A stretch of 34,633 bases of DNA from a virus: the IMG/VR virus record IMGVR_UViG_3300039106_000514, positions 1-34,633 of that record; one strand, 5' to 3'. Numbering within the stretch: the first letter of the stretch is position 1; each line of letters starts with the position of its first letter. Made by a program: the position numbers and the translations under genes. Below are positions 26,404-34,633 of this stretch, one piece after another. The notes beneath the pieces were generated by a model. That model was not told where the DNA came from. It did no database searches and saw only the letters and a program-made list of their open reading frames with translations.

Positions 26404-26706
26404 ATGAAAGTTAATTTATCATACTACGATACAGAAAGCCTTACTATTGATGAAATAGTAAAGCAGGCTCGTCACGACTATGGTCCTGGCGTATCAGTAG
26501 AAGTCCTTCCCGAGTCTAATATTCCAAATGATATGCTGTATTTTGCATTGCAACAAATAATTACACATGAGCAACTATCCCTAATGTATAATAGGGGAAT
26601 ATCTTCGTACCAAGAAGATATTAAAAGATTACGAAATGATATATTATTTAGAGTAGAAGAAGTTTTAGATACAGTTATTATAGATAATGAAAATAAGGGG
26701 GCCTAA
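26404..26706 (+). CDS. Hypothetical protein before the helicase, 100 residues
   Basis: MKVNLSYYDTESLTIDEIVK, then VEVLPESNIPNDMLYFALQQ and a helical end. Its stop directly touches the helicase start, so it is probably a partner such as a loader or accessory factor; that is inferred from position only. No ribosome site beyond GGGGAAC. Confidence 0.7.
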   Translation: MKVNLSYYDTESLTIDEIVKQARHDYGPGVSVEVLPESNIPNDMLYFALQQIITHEQLSLMYNRGISSYQEDIKRLRNDILFRVEEVLDTVIIDNENKGA

Positions 26707-28095
26707 ATGGATGTAAGTGCGATAGTAGTAAATAAGCTATTATCTGAGCAGTCACCCGATGTTTGGGCAAAGCTAAAACTTTCATTTCTAGACCCAGCGT
26801 ATGCTACTGTATATAGTGCTATTAATAGGTACTATGATAAATATAGTGCAATACCATCCTTCGAAGATTTAGAATTAGCTAGTACTAGAGAAGGGCAAAC
26901 TCAGAAAACATTAGCGGCTTTAAAGTTACTTGATACTTCAGATGTATCAGCAGAAGTAGCATTAGATGCGTTAATTGACCAGTATACACAAAATGAAACA
27001 ATCCGATTATTAGATAAGTTTATTGATAAACTCCCTATCTATGATACGGCAGAAGTAAAAGATAGTCTAGCCAATATAGTATTGACGTTAGATGAAAAGA
27101 CCTTGACAACTGAAGGTGTATATAGTATGGATAATATCATGCTATTCAAACACCCAGATGACCTAGCAAAAGATAGAGTACATTTAGGATTAAATAATAC
27201 TTTTGACTCTGTTGTAGGCGGTTGTGCAAGACAAGAATTAGTATTAATTGGTGGTAAGCGTGGTTCTGGTAAATCAATTACTTGTAGTAATATTATGATT
27301 AACCAATATGAAGCAGGCTTCTCCTCTGTATATTTCAGTATTGAGATGACAGGCTACGAAACTCTAGAAAGAAATATGAGTATTCTAGCTGGAGTAGACC
27401 ATCAAAGGCTTAAACAAAATAAATTAACAAATGAAGAGCTATTAAAAGTAGTAAAAGCTCGAGCAGATATGTTCGTTGATGCAGGTGACTTAGTTGATAA
27501 CTATAAAAAACATCAAGATAGATATAAATTTGAAGAAGAACTAGTAAAGACTAAAGAGTTAAAAGCCGATAATCAAATGATTATTATTGATGACCGAGCA
27601 TTGACCCTAAGTAGTATCGACTTACATCTTGGAAAACTCAAGGCAAAGTTTGGCGAGAAGCTAACTGTATGTGTTATTGACTATTTAAATCAAATCGTAG
27701 TAGAAGGCTCTGGACAGTTTGATTGGCAACCACAAATTATAGTAAGTAAAAAACTTAAAGAACTTGCTCGTAAGTATGAAATCTTGATGGTATCTCCATA
27801 TCAAATTGATGCTAGTGGTGAAGCAAGATTTGCTAAAGGTATTTTAGATGCTGCGGATATTGCTCTAGTAATGACAGCCCATGATAAAGAGGCAAATGCT
27901 CTAAGTTTTGAAACTACTAAAATTCGTGGTGCTAAAGAAATGAATTTTACTAGTGCTATGGATTGGGATACTTTAAGAATATCTCCTGTTAATGTGGATA
28001 AACCAGCAGACGAAAAAGAAACAATTAAAAAAGTAGGTAAAAAAGAAAAACATAAACAAGCAGATGATGGTGGAGATGTACCATGGACAACATAG
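26707..28095 (+). CDS. Replicative DNA helicase, DnaB/RecA fold
   Basis: A 462-residue protein. The N-terminal helical region (1-110) resembles the DnaB N domain. Walker A is GGKRGSGKS (182-190), FSIEMTGYETLERN is the conserved segment after it, Walker B is VCVIDYLNQI, and YQIDASGEARFAKGILDAAD lies before the arginine-finger region. A Lys/Glu-rich tail (KKVGKKEKHKQADDG) may contact the primase. It unwinds the fork 5' to 3' as a hexamer, by family knowledge. It overlaps the primase gene by 13 nt, matching T5 order. Confidence 0.9.
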   Translation: MDVSAIVVNKLLSEQSPDVWAKLKLSFLDPAYATVYSAINRYYDKYSAIPSFEDLELASTREGQTQKTLAALKLLDTSDVSAEVALDALIDQYTQNETIRLLDKFIDKLPIYDTAEVKDSLANIVLTLDEKTLTTEGVYSMDNIMLFKHPDDLAKDRVHLGLNNTFDSVVGGCARQELVLIGGKRGSGKSITCSNIMINQYEAGFSSVYFSIEMTGYETLERNMSILAGVDHQRLKQNKLTNEELLKVVKARADMFVDAGDLVDNYKKHQDRYKFEEELVKTKELKADNQMIIIDDRALTLSSIDLHLGKLKAKFGEKLTVCVIDYLNQIVVEGSGQFDWQPQIIVSKKLKELARKYEILMVSPYQIDASGEARFAKGILDAADIALVMTAHDKEANALSFETTKIRGAKEMNFTSAMDWDTLRISPVNVDKPADEKETIKKVGKKEKHKQADDGGDVPWTT

Positions 28096-28928
28096 TAGAA
28101 GATTTACTAAGACAGAAAAATGTTGTTTATAGAATATCGGGACAAGACTACCTAGTAGGTTGTTTAAATCCAGACCATGAAGATAGTAATCCGTCTATGC
28201 GTATTGATAAAGTTGATGGAAAATTTCATTGTTTAGCGTGTGGTTTTAAAGGTAATATTTTTAAATATTATGGAATATTAACTAACCATACCTCTATAAG
28301 AGTTTCAAAGTTAAAAGAAAAGTTAAAAGAATTAAAAGATATGGGTAAAGAATTAGAGTACCCAGAAGGATATAGACCTCTCACTAAAGAGTTTCGTGGT
28401 ATTAGTGTTGAGACATTAAAACATTTTGAAGCCTTTACTTGTAATTCAGGCGAATTGGAGGACAGAGTTGTATTCCCTATTAGAGAAATTACCGGCAAGA
28501 TTGCAGTCTTTATTGGTCGCCATGCACTATCAGCTGGCAATCCTAGGTATATTATTTATCCTAGGGGTGGAGTACTTCCTCTTTATCCAGCCATAATAAA
28601 ACATAAAAGTATTATATTAGTTGAGGGTATCTTTGATATGCTTAATTTATATGATAAAGGGCTAACTAATGTAGTTGCTACTCTTGGTACTAATACACTT
28701 ATGAGTAATGCTAAAGCTAAGTTATATCCTTATAAAATGCAGGGAACAGAAAAAGTATATATCCTCTTTGATGGCGATGATGCTGGTAGAGAGGCCGCAG
28801 AAAAAATAAAACCTATAATTGAAGAACTAGAGTTCACAGTAGAAATCCTAAAAGTAGAAGATGGGTTAGACCCCGGTGACTTCTCGCAAGAGGATGTAAA
28901 TATGATAAAGGAATATGTTAATGCCTAA
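28083..28928 (+). CDS. DNA primase with CHC2-type zinc finger and TOPRIM
   Basis: A 281-residue protein. Zinc-finger ligands C27, H32, C50 and C53 (CLNPDHEDSNPS ... FHCLACGFKG). The TOPRIM domain has ILVEGIFD with Glu181 and ILFDGDDAGREAAEKI with Asp230, Asp232 and Asp233. The length is compact compared with DnaG (about 580 residues), lacking a helicase-binding C domain; helicase contact is presumably through the coupled upstream gene product. It makes RNA primers for the lagging strand. Confidence 0.9.
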   Translation: MDNIVEDLLRQKNVVYRISGQDYLVGCLNPDHEDSNPSMRIDKVDGKFHCLACGFKGNIFKYYGILTNHTSIRVSKLKEKLKELKDMGKELEYPEGYRPLTKEFRGISVETLKHFEAFTCNSGELEDRVVFPIREITGKIAVFIGRHALSAGNPRYIIYPRGGVLPLYPAIIKHKSIILVEGIFDMLNLYDKGLTNVVATLGTNTLMSNAKAKLYPYKMQGTEKVYILFDGDDAGREAAEKIKPIIEELEFTVEILKVEDGLDPGDFSQEDVNMIKEYVNA

Positions 28929-31215
28929 GATAGCAATTATTGATAAAGCTCCAAGTAAGAATAAGTATCAGAACTACTTTGAATTTGATTTTGATTTATT
29001 TCATATGAGTTCAGTAGCTATACCAAAATTATTAAAGAAAGATATTGATTTAGATGTAGATTTAACACCATATGACTTCGTAATCTTAGTAGGTTCTGAA
29101 GCCGCTAAACATTATGCTAAAATTACTTCGGTAACAAATTTTGCAGGCATATTAGTAGAAGATAAATTCTTAGCTATTAGTAATCCTGCTATGCTTATTT
29201 TTAAACCAGAAGGAAAACCAGAGTTTGAAGCTACAGTTAAGCGTATTACTTCATACATTAATGGTTCAGTAACAAATGCAGCAATTACAGGCGACTTCAA
29301 AGGTATTCAATCTGAAGAAGAAGCCATGGAATTCCTATTAGAAGTATTAAACTCTGATGTAGAAAGTGTGGCTTTCGATACTGAAACAACTGCACTATAT
29401 CCTAGAGATGGTCATGTATTAGGTATTTCTATTTCTTATAAAGAAAAACATGGTAGATATCTTGACTCTGATATTTTAACAGAAGAACATATAAATGTAA
29501 TACAAAAAATTATAGATAAATATAATATTGTTATGCATAATCTAAAGTTTGACTATAAAATGCTTAACTATCATTTTGGATTAACATTTCATGATGATAA
29601 ATTAGATGATACTATGGTAGAACATTACGTTTTAGATGAAACTGAAGGCTCTCACGGTCTTAAAGCTTTAGCACTTAAACATACTACTTATGGTGACTAT
29701 GACTCTGAACTAGATACATTTAAAAAACAATACTGTAAAGATAAAGGAATACTAGAGGCTGACTTTACTTATGATTTAATACCTTTTGATATTATATGTA
29801 AGTATGCTGCTATTGATACAGCAGTAACACTAGAATTACATAATAAATTTAGATCAATTATTAAAAACCATGCTAAGCTAGGTTGGGTATATGATAATAT
29901 ACTTATGCCAGGAATTATCTTTCTTACACATATGGAAGAAGAAGGTATTCCAATGGATAAGGATAGATTGATGGCTGCTGAAGGCTATCTTGATAAGTGG
30001 ATTACTGAAGCTAAAGAAGAAGTATATAACTTTGAAGAAGTCAAACGCTTTGAAGGTATTACTAAGAAAATATTCAATCCTAATAGTGTACCTCAATTAC
30101 GTAGTCTATTATTTGATTATTGTAATCTAAGTTCTACTGGTAAACTTACTAAGACTGGTGCTCTTTCAACAGATGCAGAAGTATTAGAAGAATTAAGTGA
30201 AATTCACCCATTACCTGCGGCTATTCTTAAAGTAAGACAGTTAGGTAAAATAAAATCATCATATATTAGTAAGATACTACCCGAACTAGATAAAGATGGT
30301 CGTATTAGAACTAATTTTAATCTTACATTTACAACATCAGGAAGGTTAAGTTCTAGTGGTAAATTCAATGCACAGCAAATCCCCCGAGATGACCCCATTA
30401 TTAAGGGCTGCATTAAAGCCCCGGAAGGATATAAGATTGTATCACAAGATTTGGCTACAGCTGAAGTCTACTATGCAGCGGTATTGGCGAAAGATGTAGC
30501 TATGCAGAAAGTATTTAGTGGTGGTGGAGATTTACACTCTAGTGTTGCTAAAATGGTATTTAAATTAGATTGTGATGTTGATGATGTTAAAAAGTTACAT
30601 GGATTAGATAGACAAGCAGCTAAGGCTGTTACCTTTGGTATTCTATATGGTTCTGGACCTGCTAAGGTTTCTGAGTCTGTAAATAAAGAAGGTGGTAATA
30701 TGTCTATTAATGATGCTAGAGAAGTTATTAAAGATTACTTTAATACTTTTAAAGGTGTTAAGAAATGGCTTGCAGATAGAAAAGATTTTATTGAAGCGAA
30801 TGGATACACATATTCTTTCTTTGGTAGAAAACGTAGACTTATGAATGTATTTTCACCCGACAAAGGTATTGCAGCTCATGAAGTGCGTTCTGGTATTAAT
30901 GCCGAAGTACAATCATTAGCCTCAGATATGAATTTACTTGGTGCTATTGATACTCAAAAAGAATGTAAACTAAAAAGACTAGACGCTAAAATATTTATGT
31001 TAGTGCATGACTCTATAGTTGCCTTAGTTAAAGATGAGCAAGTAGAACAATATTGCGAAATCTTAAAACGAAACACACAAAAAGATAGAGGATGTTCAAT
31101 ACCTGGAACTCCAATTGGTGTAGACCAAGAAATTGGGGATGATTATTCTTTTGGTAAATTTGATAAACGATATACTCTATCAGAGGGTATGCTTCATCGT
31201 ATTGAGAGTAAATAA
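28921..31215 (+). CDS. DNA polymerase, family A with 3'-5' exonuclease
   Basis: A 764-residue protein. I prefer ATG 28921 (MPKIAIIDKAPSKN) because AAGGA at 28908-28912 is eight bases upstream; ATG 28915 is too close. The exonuclease motif is VAFDTETTAL (Asp153, Glu155), with YAAIDTAVTLELH as exo III. Polymerase motif A is SQDLATAEVYYAAVLA, motif B is RQAAKAVTFGILYGSG and motif C is VHDSIVALV. Motif A has DLATAE where most have DYSQIE, as in T5-like polymerases. No 5' nuclease domain. It overlaps the primase gene by 8 nt. Confidence 0.9.
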   Translation: MPKIAIIDKAPSKNKYQNYFEFDFDLFHMSSVAIPKLLKKDIDLDVDLTPYDFVILVGSEAAKHYAKITSVTNFAGILVEDKFLAISNPAMLIFKPEGKPEFEATVKRITSYINGSVTNAAITGDFKGIQSEEEAMEFLLEVLNSDVESVAFDTETTALYPRDGHVLGISISYKEKHGRYLDSDILTEEHINVIQKIIDKYNIVMHNLKFDYKMLNYHFGLTFHDDKLDDTMVEHYVLDETEGSHGLKALALKHTTYGDYDSELDTFKKQYCKDKGILEADFTYDLIPFDIICKYAAIDTAVTLELHNKFRSIIKNHAKLGWVYDNILMPGIIFLTHMEEEGIPMDKDRLMAAEGYLDKWITEAKEEVYNFEEVKRFEGITKKIFNPNSVPQLRSLLFDYCNLSSTGKLTKTGALSTDAEVLEELSEIHPLPAAILKVRQLGKIKSSYISKILPELDKDGRIRTNFNLTFTTSGRLSSSGKFNAQQIPRDDPIIKGCIKAPEGYKIVSQDLATAEVYYAAVLAKDVAMQKVFSGGGDLHSSVAKMVFKLDCDVDDVKKLHGLDRQAAKAVTFGILYGSGPAKVSESVNKEGGNMSINDAREVIKDYFNTFKGVKKWLADRKDFIEANGYTYSFFGRKRRLMNVFSPDKGIAAHEVRSGINAEVQSLASDMNLLGAIDTQKECKLKRLDAKIFMLVHDSIVALVKDEQVEQYCEILKRNTQKDRGCSIPGTPIGVDQEIGDDYSFGKFDKRYTLSEGMLHRIESK

Positions 31216-31740
31216 ATGGAACTATCAGACATAGCTTTTCCAGTATATAAACTATCACACCATAAACCATTTGAAATGGATGGTGTGGTATTTTTTATAA
31301 ATAAATATGAAAAAGATGGAAAAGAGATAACTACTATAGTTGATGATAAAAATGTGCCGGGAGAAACATTAGCTGTACGTAGATTATCCTTATTAAAAGA
31401 TAAAGCCCCTCTACATAAACTAAGGATATCAATATTCTTTTTAGCAGATTTAATTAAATTAGCTAAAAATAGTATCTGGTTTATTGATAGTAGAGGTAGA
31501 CCTTTTCAATATAAGAAAAGTAAGTTTGTAGATTTACTCTTTATAAAAATTAAAGAGGTATATGCTATTCCAACAGGCGGTTCTATATTACTATTAGAAG
31601 GTTTAGAACAACGATTTAAAACAATGTATAAAGTTACACCTGAATTTAAGTATGCAGGTATACTAGCATTAAATAGTAAATCTAATATCCTTTACGGTAT
31701 ATACAAAGATAAGCCCAAAGATAGCAAAAGGAAAATATGA
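31216..31740 (+). CDS. Hypothetical protein between polymerase and helicase, 174 residues
   Basis: MELSDIAFPVYKLSHHKPFE, then AVRRLSLLKDKAPLHKLRIS and GSILLLEGLEQRFKTMYK. A mixed alpha/beta protein with a basic C-terminus (KDKPKDSKRKI). It starts directly after the polymerase stop and overlaps the helicase start by 4 nt, so it belongs to the replisome operon. Function unknown. Confidence 0.75.
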   Translation: MELSDIAFPVYKLSHHKPFEMDGVVFFINKYEKDGKEITTIVDDKNVPGETLAVRRLSLLKDKAPLHKLRISIFFLADLIKLAKNSIWFIDSRGRPFQYKKSKFVDLLFIKIKEVYAIPTGGSILLLEGLEQRFKTMYKVTPEFKYAGILALNSKSNILYGIYKDKPKDSKRKI

Positions 31741-33026
31741 AAGCCACAGTATCTAATAGAATATACTTAAGAGTTAACCCAGAATTAAAAGCAAAGATAA
31801 TAAATACACTAAGTTATAAGATAGAAAAAGATTTTACAAGTAAATTTGCATCAAATATAGAATTAATTAGAAACTATAAAAATGTAACAGATAGTATTAT
31901 GTCTATACCACAAGGTAGATTTGATTTAATACCAGAGGGTTACGAATTAGTAGATAATAGAACTTTAGTACCAGTAGATTTTCCTGCGCCAAAGCACCAA
32001 TTATTTCCAGAACAACAAGAAATTTTCGACCAAGTAGAAGATAGTTGTATGATAAATGCATTGGTAGGTTGGGGTAAGACATTTACTGCTCTACATCTTG
32101 CTAAAAAACTAGGGCAGAAAACATTAGTAATAACTCATACCACCGCACTTCGTGACCAATGGATTGAGGAAATTAGAGAATTATATGGAATAGAACCCGG
32201 TATTATTGGTGGTGGTAATATGGATACTGATAGTATTATAGTAGTAGGAAATGTACAAACAATAACTAAAAATGTATTGGAACTTAGTAAAATGTTCGGT
32301 ACTGTTATATTAGATGAATGTCATCATGTAAGTGCAAATACTTTTAGTAATATTATAGATAATATGCATGCTAGATACAGGATAGGATTAAGTGGTACTT
32401 TAATTCGTAAAGATAAAAAACATATATTATTTGCAGACTATTTTGGTTTTACAATATATAAACCAGCTAAAAGTAATACTATGGAACCAACCATACATAT
32501 TATTAAAACTGGAATTCCTTTAAAACTTGGAGTACCTTGGGTTCAAAAGATAAACGCTTTATTATATGATGAAGATTATCAATTACTAGTAGCTGGTATA
32601 GCAGCTAGTAAAATAAGAGCAGGTTATAAAGTATTAGTAGTAGCAGATAGAACTGAATTCTTAGAAAATGTAAATAAGTTACTATTTGAGTATAATTCTT
32701 TATTAGTAACAGGTAGTTCAGATACTGATGATAGAGAGTTTGCTAAGTCTGCTATTAATAGTGGTGATGCTGATTGTATTTGTGGAAGTCGTCAAATATT
32801 TGCTGAGGGTATATCAGTAAATGCACTTAGTTGTTTAATATTACCAGTACCAATTAATAATGATAGTTTACTAGAACAATTAGTAGGTAGGGTAATGCGT
32901 ATGCACGATGGAAAAAAAGAACCTATAGTAGTAGATTTACAGTTTTCTGGATACTCTGATAAAAAGCAAAACAATGCAAGATTAGCTTTATACATAAACA
33001 AAGGTTGGGAAGTTAAGTATTCTTAG
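31737..33026 (+). CDS. Superfamily 2 DNA helicase (UvsW/D10-like)
   Basis: A 429-residue protein. Q-like region LFPEQQEIFDQVEDSCM, motif I ALVGWGKTFTALHLA (111-115 GWGKT), Ia VITHTTALRDQW, II DECHH (193-197), III GLSGT, and V/VI GSRQIFAEGISVNALSCLIL and EQLVGRVMRMHDG. The residues about 1-80 form a separate N domain. By family it remodels branched DNA and recombination intermediates; the position after polymerase fits T5 D10. Confidence 0.9.
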   Translation: MKATVSNRIYLRVNPELKAKIINTLSYKIEKDFTSKFASNIELIRNYKNVTDSIMSIPQGRFDLIPEGYELVDNRTLVPVDFPAPKHQLFPEQQEIFDQVEDSCMINALVGWGKTFTALHLAKKLGQKTLVITHTTALRDQWIEEIRELYGIEPGIIGGGNMDTDSIIVVGNVQTITKNVLELSKMFGTVILDECHHVSANTFSNIIDNMHARYRIGLSGTLIRKDKKHILFADYFGFTIYKPAKSNTMEPTIHIIKTGIPLKLGVPWVQKINALLYDEDYQLLVAGIAASKIRAGYKVLVVADRTEFLENVNKLLFEYNSLLVTGSSDTDDREFAKSAINSGDADCICGSRQIFAEGISVNALSCLILPVPINNDSLLEQLVGRVMRMHDGKKEPIVVDLQFSGYSDKKQNNARLALYINKGWEVKYS

Positions 33027-33057
33027 GGCAAGGTAAACTCGATACTAAAATTTAGTA

Positions 33058-33086
33058 TTGACACTCATGCTATTTTAGCGTATAAT
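33058..33086 (+). promoter_or_regulatory. Rightward consensus promoter
   Basis: TTGACA (33058-33063), 17-bp spacer ending AGCG, TATAAT (33081-33086). Confidence 0.9.
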
Positions 33087-33131
33087 AGTATCTTAAAATG
33101 AAAAAACAAACATAGATAAAGCAAGGACTAA

Positions 33132-33500
33132 ATGCTATTTTTTAATCTAGCCCAGCTTCAATTAGCAGCAAATGGTAATAGCACTACCCTAGTTAAAGAG
33201 TTAGAAAGATATTACTTATATAGAAATAAAAAACTAAATGGTTATTATTTACCAAAGTATTCTCTATTCGGTGGTACTAGCTTTTTAATAAATGAGAAAG
33301 AGTTATTTAATGATAGTTCCTTAGATGTTTATAAGGCACAGTATATAATTCTAGCAGGAAAAAGAGACTTAAATGTCTATAAAGAATATAAAGTAGCTAC
33401 ATTAGATTTATCATTCTTCCCCGATTTACAGGTTGAGAAAATAAAAAATAACCCACTACTAAATATAATACAACAACAAATTAAATTCAAATATGAATAA
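33132..33500 (+). CDS. Hypothetical protein, 122 residues
   Basis: MLFFNLAQLQLAANGNSTTL, then RYYLYRNKKLNGYYLPKYSL and LSFFPDLQVEKIKNNPLLN. AAGGACTAA precedes the start. No family recognised. It overlaps the NUMOD-like gene by 8 nt. Confidence 0.7.
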   Translation: MLFFNLAQLQLAANGNSTTLVKELERYYLYRNKKLNGYYLPKYSLFGGTSFLINEKELFNDSSLDVYKAQYIILAGKRDLNVYKEYKVATLDLSFFPDLQVEKIKNNPLLNIIQQQIKFKYE

Positions 33501-33660
33501 AGGTATAATAGTACCAAGTATTAAAGATAAAGAAGGCAATATATACTCAAATATAGAATGTATAGCTACTTTTGCAAGAGACCATATATTATCCGCTAGT
33601 TGTTTAAGTAGGGTACTAAGTGGGGAACGAAAAACACATAAAGGCTGGAAATTAGCTTAA
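33493..33660 (+). CDS. Orphan NUMOD-like DNA-binding module, 55 residues
   Basis: MNKGIIVPSIKDKEGNIYSN, then HILSASCLSRVLSGERKTHK and GWKLA. This looks like a NUMOD1-type HTH tail of HNH or GIY-YIG homing endonucleases (CLSRVL.GERK.HKGWK), but with no nuclease domain attached. It may be a remnant of a homing endonuclease or a regulator derived from one. Confidence 0.65.
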   Translation: MNKGIIVPSIKDKEGNIYSNIECIATFARDHILSASCLSRVLSGERKTHKGWKLA

Positions 33661-33689
33661 ATTAAAAATTAAATAAAGGAATTAACAAA

Positions 33690-34340
33690 ATGGCTTTGAA
33701 TTTTGGTGCAGTAAATGGTAAGGCAGTTCGTAACGCAGTAGACTCTTTTGTATATAAAGATGGTGAAAATACAGTTCGCTTAATTGGCGGTGTTTTACCT
33801 CGTTATGTTTACTGGGTTAAAGGTACTAACAATAAAGATATTCCAGTTGAATGTTTATCATTTGACCGTGAAAAAGAAAAATTCACAAATACAGAAACAG
33901 ACCATGTTCCACAATACTTCCCAGAAGTTAAATGTTCTTGGGCTTATTCAATTAATTGTATCGACCCTACAGATGGTAAGGTTAAAGTTCTTAATCTAAA
34001 GAAAAAATTATTTGAACAAATCCTTAGTGCTGCTGAAGACTTGGGTGACCCTACTGACTTAGATAAAGGTTGGGATATTGTATTTAAACGTGCTAAGACA
34101 GGTCCTCTTCCATTCAATGTTGAATACACTTTGAGTGTTCTTCGTTGTAAAGCTCGTAAACTTACTGATGAAGAACGTGAAGTTGTTAAGGCAGCTAAGG
34201 ATATTGATGAACTATATCCACGTTCTACTCCAGCTGAAGTTAAAGCATTATTAGACCGTATTACTACTGGTGATGATACTGCTGAAGAAGATACAAGTGC
34301 GGCTAAAGTTTCTGAAAAAGAAGCAGTTAAAGATTTATAA
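33690..34340 (+). CDS. Single-stranded DNA-binding protein-like
   Basis: A 216-residue protein, MALNFGAVNGKAVRNAVDSF. The N-terminal beta-rich part (GENTVRLIGGVLPRYVYWVK) and WDIVFKRAKTGPLPFNVEYT resemble phage OB-fold ssDNA-binding proteins, and the end is acidic (DDTAEEDTSAAKVSEKEAV), the usual partner-docking tail. Codons are regular as in highly expressed genes, and a terminator follows. AAGGAATTAACAAA precedes the start. SSB role is inferred from layout and context. Confidence 0.75.
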   Translation: MALNFGAVNGKAVRNAVDSFVYKDGENTVRLIGGVLPRYVYWVKGTNNKDIPVECLSFDREKEKFTNTETDHVPQYFPEVKCSWAYSINCIDPTDGKVKVLNLKKKLFEQILSAAEDLGDPTDLDKGWDIVFKRAKTGPLPFNVEYTLSVLRCKARKLTDEEREVVKAAKDIDELYPRSTPAEVKALLDRITTGDDTAEEDTSAAKVSEKEAVKDL

Positions 34341-34353
34341 GTAGTTCAAAAAT

Positions 34354-34383
34354 AAAAGCCCTCTGAAATACGAGGGCTTTTTT
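34354..34383 (+). terminator. Rho-independent terminator after the SSB-like gene
   Basis: AAAGCCCTC (34355-34363) pairs with GAGGGCTTT (34372-34380), then T run to 34383. Confidence 0.95.
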
Positions 34384-34403
34384 ATCTTCATAAGGAGAAA
34401 GCA

Positions 34404-34633
34404 TTGAAATCAATGTTTAGTGCAGATTGGCACATAAAACTAAATACCAAAGGCATTCCTAATGAGTGGGCTATTAATAGATACAATAATTTATTTAAAC
34501 AGTTACATGAGTTAGAAAAAGAAGTAGATATACATATTATTGGTGGAGATATCTTTGATAAACTACCTAATATGCAAGAACTAGAACTATACTTTAAATT
34601 TATTAGTGGTTGTACTGTAGATACATATATCTA
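34404..34633 (+). CDS. SbcD/Mre11-like nuclease subunit (partial, cut by window end)
   Basis: TTG 34404 follows AAGGAG (34392-34397), giving MKSMFSADWHIKLNTKGIPN; a later ATG at 34413 is less well placed. FSADWHIKL is phosphoesterase motif I (Asp, His) and IHIIGGDIFDKLP is motif II. This is the start of a phage SbcD/gp47-type exonuclease subunit, which pairs with an SbcC-like ATPase; T5 carries the pair downstream of D10. The gene runs off the window at 34633. Confidence 0.85.
   Translation, partial: MKSMFSADWHIKLNTKGIPNEWAINRYNNLFKQLHELEKEVDIHIIGGDIFDKLPNMQELELYFKFISGCTVDTYI

Noticed and set aside
1-34633. CRISPR array, insertion sequence, integrase or toxin-antitoxin pair
   Set aside because: No regular repeat-spacer array, transposase, recombinase or recognisable toxin was seen; the AbrB-like protein has no toxin neighbour.

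Overview
This window is a stretch of a tailed, double-stranded-DNA phage with low G+C content and a Gram-negative host. The replication block on the right (23426 to the end) runs PC4-like protein, NAD+ DNA ligase split over two genes, multi-repeat DNA-binding protein, DnaB-type helicase, zinc/TOPRIM primase, family A DNA polymerase, SF2 helicase, ssDNA-binding-like protein and SbcD-type nuclease subunit. As I recall it, this is the order of the phage T5 ligase/D5-D13 block, so I read this as a distant T5-like phage. No integrase, repressor or structural gene is visible. Promoters are almost all near-perfect sigma-70 sites (TTGAxx, exactly 17 bp, TATAAT), so early transcription probably uses host RNA polymerase. 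A lipopolysaccharide-heptose gene pair also fits a Gram-negative host.

Layout. (1) 1-1300: three tandem rightward promoters, a small helix-turn-helix (HTH) protein, and about 600 nt of highly structured non-coding RNA ending in a terminator. (2) 1301-1908: palindromes, a leftward consensus promoter and a bidirectional terminator. (3) 1909-10907: leftward operons of about 25 mostly small accessory genes (SprT-like metalloprotease, 2OG-Fe(II) oxygenase-like protein, metallophosphoesterase, AbrB-like protein, Ea22-like proteins). They include a probable frameshifted gene and two copies of a covarying RNA element. (4) 10908-11224: divergent promoter region. (5) 11225-19000: rightward small genes mixed with ten tRNAs, a second large structured RNA (11742-12280), a third (15251-15470), a split HldE-like pair, and a phage tmRNA. 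(6) 19019-23400: lytic transglycosylase, ThyX and small proteins. (7) 23426-34633: the replication block.

The most remarkable object is at 18161-18999: a circularly permuted, two-piece tmRNA. The acceptor piece (CCA end at 18222) lies upstream of the coding piece (5' end at 18809, tag ANDEYFAIAA plus stop). The two halves form a 7-bp acceptor stem with the alanine-identity G3-U70 pair and a second P2-like helix. The interval between them, which must be removed during maturation, is almost entirely filled by a complete HNH endonuclease gene whose stop codon lies inside the mature 5' end of the tmRNA. Two tRNAs (His and Gly) overlap upstream genes in the same way, supplying the last codons and the stop.

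Functionally, the window combines takeover of translation (ten tRNAs, tmRNA, large RNAs of unknown function), nucleotide metabolism (ThyX, dATP/dGTP diphosphohydrolase-like protein), surface-sugar or heptose metabolism, and a nearly complete replisome. Family names rest on motifs read by eye; no search was run.
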